Source: Streptomyces werraensis (lineage in GTDB: Bacteria > Actinomycetota > Actinomycetes > Streptomycetales > Streptomycetaceae). From it: a stretch of DNA of 64,000 bases. How positions within the stretch are numbered: the first letter of the stretch is position 1; every line of letters begins with the position of its first letter. The stretch is taken from positions 124,001-188,000 of the forward strand of contig BNBX01000006.1 of NCBI GenBank assembly GCA_014656175.1, in the 5' to 3' direction. Below the pieces are notes generated by a model. That model was given only the letters and a program-made list of their open reading frames with translations. It was not told the DNA's origin and ran no database searches. The position numbers were made by a program, and so were the translations under genes. Positions 48,666 through 58,157 of this stretch are shown here, piece after piece.

Positions 48666-49871
48666 ATGACGCAACGGATGCGCACCGTCGCACTGAAAGT
48701 CACCGCCGCCGCCTGCGCGGTGACCGCCGCGAGCACGGCAGCCCTGCTCGGGGCTGCGTCCGCCCAGGCCCAGCCCGCGGAGGGCACGGTCCACGGTCTC
48801 GGCGCCGCGGGCGCCGTCAAGGGCAGCTACATCGTCCTCCTCGACGAGGAGACGACGTCCGCCGACAAGAAGGAACTGGCCCAGGAGTACGGCGGCAAGC
48901 TCAGCCGGTCCTACGGCGCGGCCCTGGAGGGCTTCTCCGCCGACGGTCTCAGTGCGACCGAGGCGAAGCGCCTCGCGGCCGACCCGGCCGTCGGCGCCGT
49001 CGTCGCCAACCGCACCTACCGCACCACCGCGACCCAGGACGACCCGCCCTCCTGGGGCCTGGACCGCATCGACCAGCAGGACACCGCGGGCGACGGCACG
49101 TACACCTACCCCGACCAGGCGGGCGAGGGCGTCACCGCGTACGTCATCGACACCGGCGTGCGCGTCACGCACGAGGACTTCGAGGGCCGCGCCAGGCACG
49201 GCTACGACGCCGTCGACGACGACGACAGCGCCGACGACGGCAACGGCCACGGCACACACGTCGCCGCGACCATCGCGGGCGCCGACCACGGCGTGGCCAA
49301 GAAGGCCGAGGTGGTCGCCGTGAGAGTCCTCGACGACAACGGCTCCGGCACCACCGAGCAGGTCGTCGCCGGCATCGACTGGGTCACCGAGAACCACGAG
49401 GGCCCGTCCGTCGCCAACATGAGCCTGGGCGGCGCCGCCGACCCGGCCCTCGACGCGGCCGTGCAGAAGGCCATAGCCTCCGGCGTCACCTTCGCGGTCG
49501 CCGCCGGCAACGAGTCCGCCGACGCCGGACAGGGCTCGCCCGCCCGCGTGCCCGAGGCGCTCACCGTCGCCTCCAGCACCCAGGACGACGCGCAGTCGGA
49601 CTTCTCCAACTTCGGCGGGTCCGTCGACCTGTACGCGCCGGGTTCCGACATCACCTCGGCCTGGAACGACAGCGACACCGGCACCAGGACCATCTCCGGC
49701 ACCTCGATGGCCTCCCCGCACGTGGCCGGCGCCGCCGCCGTCCATCTGGCCGGCCACCCCGACGCCGACCCGGCAGCCGTCGCCAAGGCGCTGACCGACG
49801 GCGCCACCGCCGACGTGATCGGCAACCCGAGCACCGGCACGCCGAACAAGCTGCTGAAGGTCACCGAGTAG
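48666..49871 (+). CDS. Secreted subtilisin-like protease (S8, proteinase K-like)
   Basis: This 401-aa extracellular serine protease has a signal peptide of about 1-35 (ending AQA). An inhibitor_I9 propeptide (YIVLLDEETTSADKKELAQEY...GAVVANRTYRT) runs to about 122. The mature S8 domain has D162 (VIDTGVRVTHEDF), H195 (GNGHGTHVAATIAG) and S347 (GTSMASPHVAGAAAVHL). Length and motifs match proteinase K/SAM-P45-type streptomycete alkaline proteases. ATG 48666 is preferred over the in-frame upstream ATG 48582 because the RBS and signal peptide fit. A perfect 14-bp hairpin follows. Confidence 0.94.
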   Translation: MTQRMRTVALKVTAAACAVTAASTAALLGAASAQAQPAEGTVHGLGAAGAVKGSYIVLLDEETTSADKKELAQEYGGKLSRSYGAALEGFSADGLSATEAKRLAADPAVGAVVANRTYRTTATQDDPPSWGLDRIDQQDTAGDGTYTYPDQAGEGVTAYVIDTGVRVTHEDFEGRARHGYDAVDDDDSADDGNGHGTHVAATIAGADHGVAKKAEVVAVRVLDDNGSGTTEQVVAGIDWVTENHEGPSVANMSLGGAADPALDAAVQKAIASGVTFAVAAGNESADAGQGSPARVPEALTVASSTQDDAQSDFSNFGGSVDLYAPGSDITSAWNDSDTGTRTISGTSMASPHVAGAAAVHLAGHPDADPAAVAKALTDGATADVIGNPSTGTPNKLLKVTE

Positions 49872-49906
49872 CGGACGGCACGCACGCGCGCGCCCGCCGG
49901 GCGCCG

Positions 49907-49938
49907 GGGCCACAGAGGAAACGGTTCCTCTGTGGCCC
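49907..49938 (+). terminator. Terminator of the second subtilase
   Basis: A perfect 14-bp stem GGGCCACAGAGGAA / TTCCTCTGTGGCCC with a 4-nt loop, 35 bp after the stop. Confidence 0.85.
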
Positions 49939-50063
49939 TCGTACGTCCCGGTTTGACGGCCCCTGTCCCCGGCACGCCGGAGCGAGTGGCCCGGCTCACA
50001 TGGCGTACCGCCCCCGCCGCGGACACGATGGTGATCGTCACCGGCAGGCTGAAGGGACCGACC

Positions 50064-53000
50064 ATGTTCCGCAAGGTGCTCGTCGCCAACCGCGGCGAGA
50101 TCGCGATCCGGGCGTTCCGCGCGGGCTACGAACTCGGTGCGCGCACCGTTGCCGTCTTCCCGTACGAGGACCGCAACTCGCTGCACCGTCTGAAGGCCGA
50201 CGAGGCCTACGAGATCGGCGAACCGGGTCACCCGGTCCGGGCCTATCTGTCCGTCGAGGAGATCGTGCGCGCGGCGCGCCGGGCCGGCGCCGACGCCGTC
50301 TACCCGGGCTACGGATTCCTGTCGGAGAACCCCGAGCTGGCGAAGGCCTGCGCGGACGCGGGCATCACCTTCGTCGGCCCCGACGCCCGCATCCTGGAGC
50401 TGACCGGGAACAAGGCGCGCGCCGTGGCCGCGGCCCGCGAGGCGGGCGTCCCCGTCCTCGGCTCGTCCCAGCCCTCCAACGACGTCGGCGAACTCGTGCG
50501 CGCCGCCGACGAGATCGGCTTCCCCGTGTTCGTGAAGGCGGTCGCGGGAGGCGGCGGCCGGGGTATGCGCCGGGTGGAGGACCCCGCCCAGCTGCGGGAG
50601 GCCGTCGAGGCCGCGTCCCGGGAGGCCGCCTCCGCGTTCGGCGACCCCACGGTGTTCCTGGAGAAGGCCGTCGTCGAGCCCCGCCACATCGAGGTGCAGA
50701 TCCTCGCCGACGGGCAGGGCGAGGTCATCCACCTCTTCGAGCGGGACTGCTCCGTCCAGCGCCGCCACCAGAAGGTGATCGAGCTCGCCCCCGCGCCCAA
50801 CCTCGACCCGGAGCTGCGCGACCGGATCTGCGCCGACGCCGTGAGGTTTGCCCGGCACATCGGCTACCGCAACGCCGGCACCGTGGAGTTCCTCGTCGAC
50901 CGCGACGGCCACCACGTCTTCATCGAGATGAACCCGCGCATCCAGGTCGAGCACACGGTCACCGAGGAGGTCACCGACGTCGACCTGGTGCAGGCGCAGC
51001 TGCGCATCGCCGCCGGAGAGTCGCTCGCCGACCTCGGACTGTCGCAGGATTCGATCACCCTGCGCGGCGCGGCCCTGCAGTGCCGCATCACCACCGAGGA
51101 CCCGGCCAACGGCTTCCGTCCGGACACCGGCCGGATCAGCGCGTACCGCTCGCCCGGCGGCTCCGGCATCCGCCTGGACGGCGGAACCACCCACGCCGGC
51201 ACGGAGATCAGCGCCCACTTCGACTCCATGCTGGTCAAACTGACCTGCCGGGGCCGCGATTTCGCCGCCGCCGTGGGCCGCGCCCGGCGCGCGGTCGCGG
51301 AGTTCCGCATCCGCGGCGTCGCCACCAACATCCCGTTCCTGCAGGCGGTGCTGGACGATCCCGACTTCCAGGCCGGGCGGGTCACCACCTCGTTCATCGA
51401 GCAGCGCCCGCAGCTGCTCACCGCGCGCCACTCCGCCGACCGCGGCACCAAGCTGCTCACCTACCTCGCCGATGTCACCGTGAACAAGCCGCACGGCGAG
51501 CGGCCGGAGCTGATCGACCCGCTGACCAAGCTGCCCGGGACGCCCGCGGGGGAACCGCCGGCCGGCTCCCGGCAGCGCCTCGCCGAGCTGGGCCCCGAGG
51601 GCTTCGCCCGCTGGCTGCGCGAGTCGCCGGCCGTCGGTGTCACCGACACCACCTTCCGCGACGCCCACCAGTCGCTGCTCGCCACCCGGGTGCGCACCAA
51701 GGACCTGCTCGCCGTCGCCCCGGTCGTCGCGCACACCCTGCCCGAGCTGCTGTCCCTGGAGTGCTGGGGCGGCGCGACCTACGACGTCGCCCTGCGCTTC
51801 CTCGCCGAGGACCCGTGGGAGCGGCTCGCCGCCCTGCGTGAGGCCGTGCCGAACATCTGTCTCCAGATGCTGCTGCGCGGGCGCAACACCGTCGGCTACA
51901 CGCCGTACCCGACGGAGGTGACCGACGCGTTCGTGCAGGAGGCCGCGGCCACCGGCGTCGACGTCTTCCGGATCTTCGACGCGCTCAACGACGTCTCCCA
52001 GATGCGGCCCGCCATCGACGCCGTCCGCGCGACCGGCACGTCCGTGGCGGAGGTCGCCCTCTGCTACACCGCCGACCTGTCCGACCCGTCCGAGCGGCTC
52101 TACACACTGGACTACTACCTGCGGCTGGCCGAGCAGATCGTCGAGGCGGGCGCGCACGTCCTGGCCGTGAAGGACATGGCGGGTCTGCTGCGGGCGCCCG
52201 CGGCGGCCGCGCTGGTGTCGGCGCTGCGCCGCGAGTTCGACCTGCCGGTGCACCTGCACACCCATGACACCGCGGGCGGTCAGCTCGCCACCTACCTCGC
52301 CGCGATCCAGGCGGGCGCGGACGCGGTGGACGGCGCGGTGGCCTCCATGGCCGGCACCACCTCGCAGCCCTCGCTGTCGGCGCTGGTCGCCGCCACCGAC
52401 CACTCCGAGCGGCCCACAGGACTGGACCTCCAGGCGGTCGGCGACCTGGAGCCGTACTGGGAGAGCGTCCGCAAGATCTACGCGCCGTTCGAGGCGGGCC
52501 TGGCCTCCCCGACCGGGCGCGTCTACCACCACGAGATCCCCGGCGGCCAGCTCTCCAACCTGCGCACGCAGGCGATCGCGCTGGGCCTCGGCGACCGCTT
52601 CGAGGACATCGAGGCGATGTACGCGGCCGCCGACCGCATGCTGGGCCGCCTGGTGAAGGTCACCCCGTCGTCCAAGGTGGTCGGCGACCTCGCCCTGCAC
52701 CTGGTCGGCGCGGGCGTGGACCCGCGCGAGTTCGAGGAGAACCCGGACCGCTTCGACATCCCCGACTCGGTCGTCGGCTTCCTGCGCGGCGAGCTGGGCA
52801 CCCCGCCCGGCGGCTGGCCGGAGCCCTTCCGCACGAAGGCGCTGCGCGGACGCGCGGAACCCAAGCCCGCGCCGGAGCTGTCCGCCGAGGACCGCGAGGG
52901 CCTGGCCAAGGACCGGCGCCCGACCCTCAACCGGCTGCTGTTCCCCGGGCCGACCCGCGAGTTCGAGGCGCACCGCCAGTCGTTCGGCGACACCAGCGTC

Positions 53001-53438
53001 CTGGACAGCAAGGACTTCTTCTACGGGCTGCGCCCGGGCAAGGAGTACGGCGTCGACCTGGACCCGGGCGTCCGGCTGCTGATCGAGCTGCAGGCGATCG
53101 GCGACGCGGACGAGCGCGGCATGCGCACGGTGATGGCCACGCTCAACGGCCAGCTGCGGCCGATCCAGGTGCGCGACCGGGCCGCGGCCACCGACGTGCC
53201 GGTCACCGAGAAGGCCGACCGCGCCGACCCGGGTCATGTGGCGGCGCCCTTCGCCGGCGTGGTCACCCTGGCTGTCGCCGAGGGGGACCAGGTGGAGGCG
53301 GGCGCCACGGTGGCGACCATCGAGGCGATGAAGATGGAGGCGGCCATCACGGCCCCGAAGTCCGGCACGGTGTCCCGGCTCGCGATCAACCGCATCCAGC
53401 AGGTGGAGGGCGGCGACCTCCTGGTCGAACTCGCCTGA
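50064..53438 (+). CDS. pyc: Pyruvate carboxylase
   Basis: This 1124-aa biotin enzyme makes oxaloacetate from pyruvate and bicarbonate with ATP, an anaplerotic step in the cytosol. Domains in order are biotin carboxylase (about 1-455, FRKVLVANRGEIAIRAFRA, GGGGRGMR, FIEMNPRIQVEHTVTEE), carboxyltransferase (about 515-990, VTDTTFRDAHQSLLATRVRT, QMLLRGRNTVGYTPYP), and the C-terminal biotinyl domain with K1090 in EAMKMEA. The length is that of single-chain PYC. ATG 50064 follows GAAGGGACCGACC. It is monocistronic with a 13-bp-stem terminator. It is the one clear central-metabolism gene in the window. Confidence 0.97.
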   Translation: MFRKVLVANRGEIAIRAFRAGYELGARTVAVFPYEDRNSLHRLKADEAYEIGEPGHPVRAYLSVEEIVRAARRAGADAVYPGYGFLSENPELAKACADAGITFVGPDARILELTGNKARAVAAAREAGVPVLGSSQPSNDVGELVRAADEIGFPVFVKAVAGGGGRGMRRVEDPAQLREAVEAASREAASAFGDPTVFLEKAVVEPRHIEVQILADGQGEVIHLFERDCSVQRRHQKVIELAPAPNLDPELRDRICADAVRFARHIGYRNAGTVEFLVDRDGHHVFIEMNPRIQVEHTVTEEVTDVDLVQAQLRIAAGESLADLGLSQDSITLRGAALQCRITTEDPANGFRPDTGRISAYRSPGGSGIRLDGGTTHAGTEISAHFDSMLVKLTCRGRDFAAAVGRARRAVAEFRIRGVATNIPFLQAVLDDPDFQAGRVTTSFIEQRPQLLTARHSADRGTKLLTYLADVTVNKPHGERPELIDPLTKLPGTPAGEPPAGSRQRLAELGPEGFARWLRESPAVGVTDTTFRDAHQSLLATRVRTKDLLAVAPVVAHTLPELLSLECWGGATYDVALRFLAEDPWERLAALREAVPNICLQMLLRGRNTVGYTPYPTEVTDAFVQEAAATGVDVFRIFDALNDVSQMRPAIDAVRATGTSVAEVALCYTADLSDPSERLYTLDYYLRLAEQIVEAGAHVLAVKDMAGLLRAPAAAALVSALRREFDLPVHLHTHDTAGGQLATYLAAIQAGADAVDGAVASMAGTTSQPSLSALVAATDHSERPTGLDLQAVGDLEPYWESVRKIYAPFEAGLASPTGRVYHHEIPGGQLSNLRTQAIALGLGDRFEDIEAMYAAADRMLGRLVKVTPSSKVVGDLALHLVGAGVDPREFEENPDRFDIPDSVVGFLRGELGTPPGGWPEPFRTKALRGRAEPKPAPELSAEDREGLAKDRRPTLNRLLFPGPTREFEAHRQSFGDTSVLDSKDFFYGLRPGKEYGVDLDPGVRLLIELQAIGDADERGMRTVMATLNGQLRPIQVRDRAAATDVPVTEKADRADPGHVAAPFAGVVTLAVAEGDQVEAGATVATIEAMKMEAAITAPKSGTVSRLAINRIQQVEGGDLLVELA

Positions 53439-53486
53439 CCGAAGGCTCATCAGCGGACAGGTCATGCCCATGGCATATGCCTGCGA

Positions 53487-53518
53487 CGGGGTCGCCGTCC
53501 GGCGTGACGGCGACCCCG
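53487..53518 (+). terminator. Terminator of pyc
   Basis: A perfect 13-bp stem CGGGGTCGCCGTC / GACGGCGACCCCG with a 6-nt loop, 48 bp after the pyc stop. Confidence 0.8.
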
Positions 53519-53619
53519 TACGAACATCCGGCAGGCCTTCGAACAAGCCTGCGCGGGTGAGCTGTGGGACCGTAGATTGAGCGGCGACAACAGCTCTCGG
53601 AACACCACGGACGGCACTC

Positions 53620-54432
53620 ATGACCGACCCTGCGACGGCACCCGGATCAGCACAGCAGAAGATCGACACCTCGGTGCCGCACTCGGCCCGCATCTGGAAC
53701 TACTGGCTGGGAGGGAAGGACAACTACCCCGTCGACGAAGAGGCCGGCGACGCCTACACCGCCGTCTTCCCCGGCATCGTCACCATCGCCCGCAGCAGTC
53801 GTGCCTTCCTGCGCCGCAACATCACCTACCTGGCCGGTGAGCAGGGTATACGCCAGTTCCTCGACATCGGCACCGGCCTGCCGACGGCCGACAACACCCA
53901 CCAGGTCGCCCAGCGGATCGCCCCGGAGTCCCGGATCGTCTACGTCGACAACGACCCGATGGTCCTGGCCCACGCCCGCGCGCTGCTCTACTCGACGCCC
54001 GAGGGCGCCACGGCGTACGTCGACGCGAACGTCCTGGAGCCGGAGCGCATTCTGAAGGCCGCGAGCGACACCCTGGACCTGACGCGTCCCACCGCGCTGA
54101 TCCTCAGCAACATCCTCGGCCACATCGCCGACCACGACGAGGCGCGCTCCGTCGTCGACCGGCTGATGGCGGCCCTGCCGTCCGGCAGCTTCCTGTCGGT
54201 CAACGACGGCTCGCGCGGCATCGACCCGGTCTTCGAGCGCGCGCAGGACGCGTACAACTCCAGCGGCGCGGTGCCGTACAACCTGCGGACGGTGGAGGAG
54301 ATCACCTCCTTCTTCGACGGGCTGCAGCTGGTCGAGCCGGGTGTCGTGTCCGTGCAGCAGTGGCGTCCGGACGAGGACGCGCCCGAGCCGCAGGTCATCG
54401 CCGAGCACGGCGGCCTGGCCCGCAAGCCCTGA
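53620..54432 (+). CDS. SAM-dependent methyltransferase (DUF574 family)
   Basis: This 270-aa methyltransferase is of the actinobacterial DUF574 group, identified by the N-terminal signature PHSARIWNYWLGGKDNYPVDEEAGD. The SAM motif I is FLDIGTGLPTADNTHQVA, and VYVDNDPMVLAHARALL is the acidic ribose-binding strand. These proteins are highly multiplied in Streptomyces, often near conservons and regulators, and their substrates are unknown. The gene is monocistronic with a textbook hairpin plus T-run terminator. There is no close functional partner. Confidence 0.93.
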   Translation: MTDPATAPGSAQQKIDTSVPHSARIWNYWLGGKDNYPVDEEAGDAYTAVFPGIVTIARSSRAFLRRNITYLAGEQGIRQFLDIGTGLPTADNTHQVAQRIAPESRIVYVDNDPMVLAHARALLYSTPEGATAYVDANVLEPERILKAASDTLDLTRPTALILSNILGHIADHDEARSVVDRLMAALPSGSFLSVNDGSRGIDPVFERAQDAYNSSGAVPYNLRTVEEITSFFDGLQLVEPGVVSVQQWRPDEDAPEPQVIAEHGGLARKP

Positions 54433-54449
54433 CCGCTCACGCACCGAGG

Positions 54450-54480
54450 CGGGTCCCGTAACTCCCGGGACCCGTCTTTT
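54450..54480 (+). terminator. Rho-independent terminator with T-run
   Basis: A 9-bp stem CGGGTCCCG / CGGGACCCG with a 7-nt loop followed by TCTTTT. The T-run is unusual in this GC-rich DNA and makes this the clearest intrinsic terminator in the window. Confidence 0.9.
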
Positions 54481-54497
54481 CGTTGTCCCGGCGACGA

Positions 54498-54522
54498 ACT
54501 TTGAACTCGTCGAGTACAAAGT
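54498..54522. promoter_or_regulatory. 25-bp near-perfect dyad upstream of the PA14/DUF1080 gene
   Basis: Outer arms ACTTTG (54498-54503) and CAAAGT (54517-54522) and inner arms ACTCG and CGAGT surround a central T at 54510. Only the single-base linkers break symmetry. The dyad lies 120 bp ahead of the start codon. The shape suggests a dimeric sugar-responsive repressor (ROK or LacI type), not identifiable here. Confidence 0.65.
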
Positions 54523-54642
54523 ATGGACGAGCTGAGCAGAAGTCTCCTAGCGTGTCGGCGCAACCGTTGGCGTACTCGGGAAAACGCGTATTCCGCACCG
54601 GAGTTGTCCGGCCCTCCGGTCGACCCAGCAGGAGGCAGCAGC

Positions 54643-57600
54643 ATGGACGTACGGCTGTACCGGCATGTCCGAAGATCACTCACAGGCCTGCTCGTCGGCG
54701 CCTTCCTGGCCGGCGGCGTATGGGGGTCGCCGCCGGCCTCGGCCCGTCCGGGCGCCGCCCTCCAGGCCGACGTACCGCCCCAGGAACCGGGCGTCACGCT
54801 CCGCGTGTTCGACGTACAGGTCCCGCTCGAGAAGATCTGCACCCTCAAGCCCGGCCAGACCCCCAACGTCGACCGGCTGGCGCCGGTCGTCGACTTCACC
54901 TCGACCGCCGACTTCGGCGGGTTCGCCGACAACTTCGTCAGCCAGGTCACCGGCAACATCCATGTCCCGGCGGCCGGTTCCTACACCTTCCGGCTCACCA
55001 GCGACGACGGTTCACGGCTGCTGATCGACGACCAGGTGGTGATCGACCACGACGGGCTGCACGGCGCCGAACCCAAGGACGGCGCCGTCGAGCTCACCGA
55101 GGGCATGCACGCGCTGCGCATCGACCACTTCGAGCGCGGCGGCGGCGAGCAACTCACCCTGGCCTGGCAGCCGCCCGGCGCCGAGGGTTTCACGACCGTG
55201 CCGAACGAGGCGCTGAGCACCGACGCCGGCGTGGTGCGGGTGACCGCGCCGGGCCGCAAGGAGTGCGAGGGCATCACCGACTCGCCCGGCGACGGCCTGC
55301 CGCTGAACGCCGTACGCCCCGACCACACGCTCACCGACCTGCGTCCCGAGGGCTTCGAACCGCAGGTCACGGGCATGGACTGGCTCCCCGACGGCCGGCT
55401 GCTGGTGAGCACCTGGGGCGGCACCGACAACACGGCCGGCGAGATCTACGCCCTCGACCACGCCACCGGGAACACCGGCCCGGACAAGGTCACGGCCACG
55501 AAGATCGCGGGCGGGCTCAAGGAGCCCATGGGACTGAAGGTCGTTGACAACGCTGTCTACGTCTCGCAGAAGCACGAGCTGACCGAGCTGCGCGACAGCG
55601 ACGGCGACGGCTCCCTCGACCGCTCCCGCACCGTCGCCACCTGGCCGTACGGCGGCAACTTCCACGAGTTCGCCTTCGGGCTCCTGTACGACAAGGGCTA
55701 CTTCTACCTCAACCTGTCCGTCGCCATCGACTACGGCGGCGCCACCACCGACCCGCAGCCCGCACCCGGCCGTGGCGTCACCATCAAGGTCAACAAGAAG
55801 ACGGGGAAGGTCAGTTACCTGGCCGGCGGGCTGCGTACGCCCAACGGCATCGGCTTCGGACCCGGCGGCGGCATGTTCGTCACCGACAACCAGGGCGGCT
55901 GGCTGCCCGCGTCCAAGCTGGTCCACGTCAAGCAGGACCGCTTCTTCAACCACTACACCAACCCCGCGGGCCCCTTCGACAAGGAACCGGTGACCCAGCC
56001 GGTGCTGTGGCTGCCGCAGAACGAGATCGCCAACTCGCCCAGCACGCCCCTCTATCTGACCAAGGGACGCTTCAAGGGGCAGATGCTGTTCGGCGACGTC
56101 ACCTACGGCGGGCTCCAGCGCGCCTACCTGGAGAAGGTCAAGGGCCAGTACCAGGGCGCGGTGTTCCGCTTCACCCAGGGCCTCGAGGCGGGCGTGAACC
56201 GCATCAGCATGGGCCCCGACGGCGCGATCTACGTGGGCGGCCTCGGCGCCGACGGCAACTGGGGCCAGGAGGGGAAGCTCAAGTTCGGCCTGCAGAAGCT
56301 GACGCCGAACGGCGGCAACACCTTCGACATCCAGGCCATGCGGGTGCGCAAGGGCGGCTTCGAGCTGGAGTACACCCAGCCCCTGTCGCAGGAGACCGCC
56401 GAGGACCTGGTGAGCCACTACGAGGCCCAGCAGTGGCGCTACACCCCGACCCGTGACTACGGCGGCCCCAAGATCGCCGAGGAGACCCTCGAGGTGACCT
56501 CCGCGAAGCTCTCCGCCGACCGCAAGAAGGTCACCCTGGCCATCGACGGCCTCAAGCCCGGCCGCGTGGTGCACGTCCGCTCCCCGCGCCCGTTCAGCTC
56601 GGCGTCCGGCGAGACCCTGTGGAGCACCGAGGCCTGGTACACCCTCAACGCCCTTCCGGGCGCGGAACCGGCACCCGGCCCGGTGTACGAGGCGGAGGAG
56701 GCCACCCTCACCGGAGCGGCCGGCATCAACACCGACCACCGCGGCTACTCGGGCAGCGGCTTCGTCGACCGGTACGGCACCCAGGGCGCCACCGCCACCT
56801 TCGACGTCACGGTGGACCGGGCCGGCTCGTACGACGTGGGCCTGCGCTACTCCAACGGTCCTAACCCCTTCCAGGGCACCAAGTCCGTCTCCCTCCACGT
56901 CAACGGACGCAAGATCGGGCAGACCGAACTGCGGACCACCGGCGACTGGGACACCTGGTCCACCCAGCGGGAGACGGTACGGCTGCGCGCCGGGCACAAC
57001 ACCGTCGCCTACCGGGTCGACGAGGGCGACACCGGGCACGTCAACCTCGACCTGCTCACCGTCGACCGGCACGGCGCCCCGGTCGCCCTGTTCGACGGCC
57101 GGAACCTCGACCGCTGGCAGCACACCGACGGACGCCCCGTGCAGTGGCCCGTGGACGGTGGGGCGGCGGAGGTCTGCTGCGGTGACATCCGCACCAAGGA
57201 CAGCTACGACGACTTCCGCCTGCACGTCGAGTACTGGCTGCCGAAGCTGCCCCCGGACGTCACCGGCCAGGACCGCGCCAACAGCGGCGTCTACCTCCAG
57301 GACCGCTACGAGGTGCAGATCCTGGACTCCTACGGCGACACGACCCTCGCCACCGACGAGGCGGGCGCGATCTACCAGAAGAAGGCGCCCGACGTGAACG
57401 CCGCCCGGCCGCCGGAGACCTGGCAGTCGTACGACATCGTGTTCCGTGCCGCGCGCTACGACGCAGAGGGCGACAAGACGTCCGACGCGCGGATCACGGT
57501 GGTGTGGAACGGCAAGAAGGTCCACGACGACGTGGCGGTGGACAGCCCCACGGGCGGCGGCGCGCCCGAGGGACCCGCAGCCGCGGCGATCCGGCTCCAG

Positions 57601-57654
57601 GACCACGGCAACGCGGTGCGGTACCGCAACATCCGCATCCAGCCGCTGAGTTGA
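54643..57654 (+). CDS. Secreted multidomain carbohydrate-active protein: PA14, quinoprotein-like beta-propeller, CBM and DUF1080 domain
   Basis: This 1003-aa exported protein has a signal peptide of about 1-33 (GLLVGAFLAGGVWGSPPASA). A PA14 carbohydrate-binding domain (about 60-190, FADNFVSQVTGNIHVPAAGSYTFRLTSDDGSRLLIDD) is followed by a beta-propeller like PQQ/soluble glucose-dehydrogenase folds (about 230-600, MDWLPDGRLLVSTWGG, NGIGFGPGGGMFVTDNQGGW). Next is a CBM6/35-like beta-sandwich (about 685-805, YEAEEATLTGAAG...GYSGSGFVDRYG). It ends in a 3-keto-disaccharide hydrolase/DUF1080 domain (about 810-1003, ALFDGRNLDRWQHTDG). AGGAGG precedes ATG 54643. A role in binding and oxidising or hydrolysing an oligosaccharide is inferred. 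Confidence 0.9.
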   Translation: MDVRLYRHVRRSLTGLLVGAFLAGGVWGSPPASARPGAALQADVPPQEPGVTLRVFDVQVPLEKICTLKPGQTPNVDRLAPVVDFTSTADFGGFADNFVSQVTGNIHVPAAGSYTFRLTSDDGSRLLIDDQVVIDHDGLHGAEPKDGAVELTEGMHALRIDHFERGGGEQLTLAWQPPGAEGFTTVPNEALSTDAGVVRVTAPGRKECEGITDSPGDGLPLNAVRPDHTLTDLRPEGFEPQVTGMDWLPDGRLLVSTWGGTDNTAGEIYALDHATGNTGPDKVTATKIAGGLKEPMGLKVVDNAVYVSQKHELTELRDSDGDGSLDRSRTVATWPYGGNFHEFAFGLLYDKGYFYLNLSVAIDYGGATTDPQPAPGRGVTIKVNKKTGKVSYLAGGLRTPNGIGFGPGGGMFVTDNQGGWLPASKLVHVKQDRFFNHYTNPAGPFDKEPVTQPVLWLPQNEIANSPSTPLYLTKGRFKGQMLFGDVTYGGLQRAYLEKVKGQYQGAVFRFTQGLEAGVNRISMGPDGAIYVGGLGADGNWGQEGKLKFGLQKLTPNGGNTFDIQAMRVRKGGFELEYTQPLSQETAEDLVSHYEAQQWRYTPTRDYGGPKIAEETLEVTSAKLSADRKKVTLAIDGLKPGRVVHVRSPRPFSSASGETLWSTEAWYTLNALPGAEPAPGPVYEAEEATLTGAAGINTDHRGYSGSGFVDRYGTQGATATFDVTVDRAGSYDVGLRYSNGPNPFQGTKSVSLHVNGRKIGQTELRTTGDWDTWSTQRETVRLRAGHNTVAYRVDEGDTGHVNLDLLTVDRHGAPVALFDGRNLDRWQHTDGRPVQWPVDGGAAEVCCGDIRTKDSYDDFRLHVEYWLPKLPPDVTGQDRANSGVYLQDRYEVQILDSYGDTTLATDEAGAIYQKKAPDVNAARPPETWQSYDIVFRAARYDAEGDKTSDARITVVWNGKKVHDDVAVDSPTGGGAPEGPAAAAIRLQDHGNAVRYRNIRIQPLS

Positions 57655-57675
57655 CGCCGACCGGGTGAGAAACAC

Positions 57676-57711
57676 GGGTGTGGCCGGGGACACGGGAACC
57701 CGGCCGCACCC
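57676..57711 (+). terminator. Terminator of the PA14/DUF1080 gene
   Basis: A 13-bp stem GGGTGTGGCCGGG / CCCGGCCGCACCC (one G-T pair) with a 10-nt loop, 21 bp after the stop. Confidence 0.75.
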
Positions 57712-57836
57712 CTGTGAGGACCTACCGCGCCGCGGGCCGCGGCGCGGCAGGCCCGGCCGGACGGCGCCGCGTTCGGGGGAGTCCGCCTCGGCGGAGCCGC
57801 CGCGGGCGCGGATGCCGATCATGCCGGCGGCGGTGA

Positions 57837-58157
57837 GCCTCCCGGCCACCGACGCCGCGACGCCGCACACCAGGCGACGGCTTCCACCAGGCGCCGCTGA
57901 CGGGCACCGACAAGGTCGAGATCCTCAGCCGGAGCACCGAGCCGTTCACCGAGCGCATCGAGATGACCGGCCAGGGCACGGCGCACCCCTCGCGGCTGGT
58001 CCTGCCGTTCACCACGCGCACGGCGCAGCGGGAGGCGTGGCCCGCGGACGAGGCGCTCGGCCGTCCGGAACCCCCGGACGGCGAAGCCGAGGGGCGCGCC
58101 GGGCTGCCCGGTGGCACGCTGAGTCCGAACGGAGTCTCCGAAAGGACCTCGCGGTGA
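57837..58157 (+). pseudogene. Possible C-terminal gene remnant coupled to the glyoxalase-fold gene
   Basis: In this frame an open stretch reads GDGFHQAPLTGTDKVEIL, then IEMTGQGTAHPSRLVLPF and AQREAWPADEALGRPEPPDG. It has codon bias like a real gene but no start before ATG 57963, and a stop at 57834. It ends in TGA overlapping the next GTG (GTGA). I do not recognise the family. The likely reading is the surviving 3' part of a deleted gene; a 64-aa product from ATG 57963 is possible. The sequence from 57712 to 57836 shows nothing else. Confidence 0.45.
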
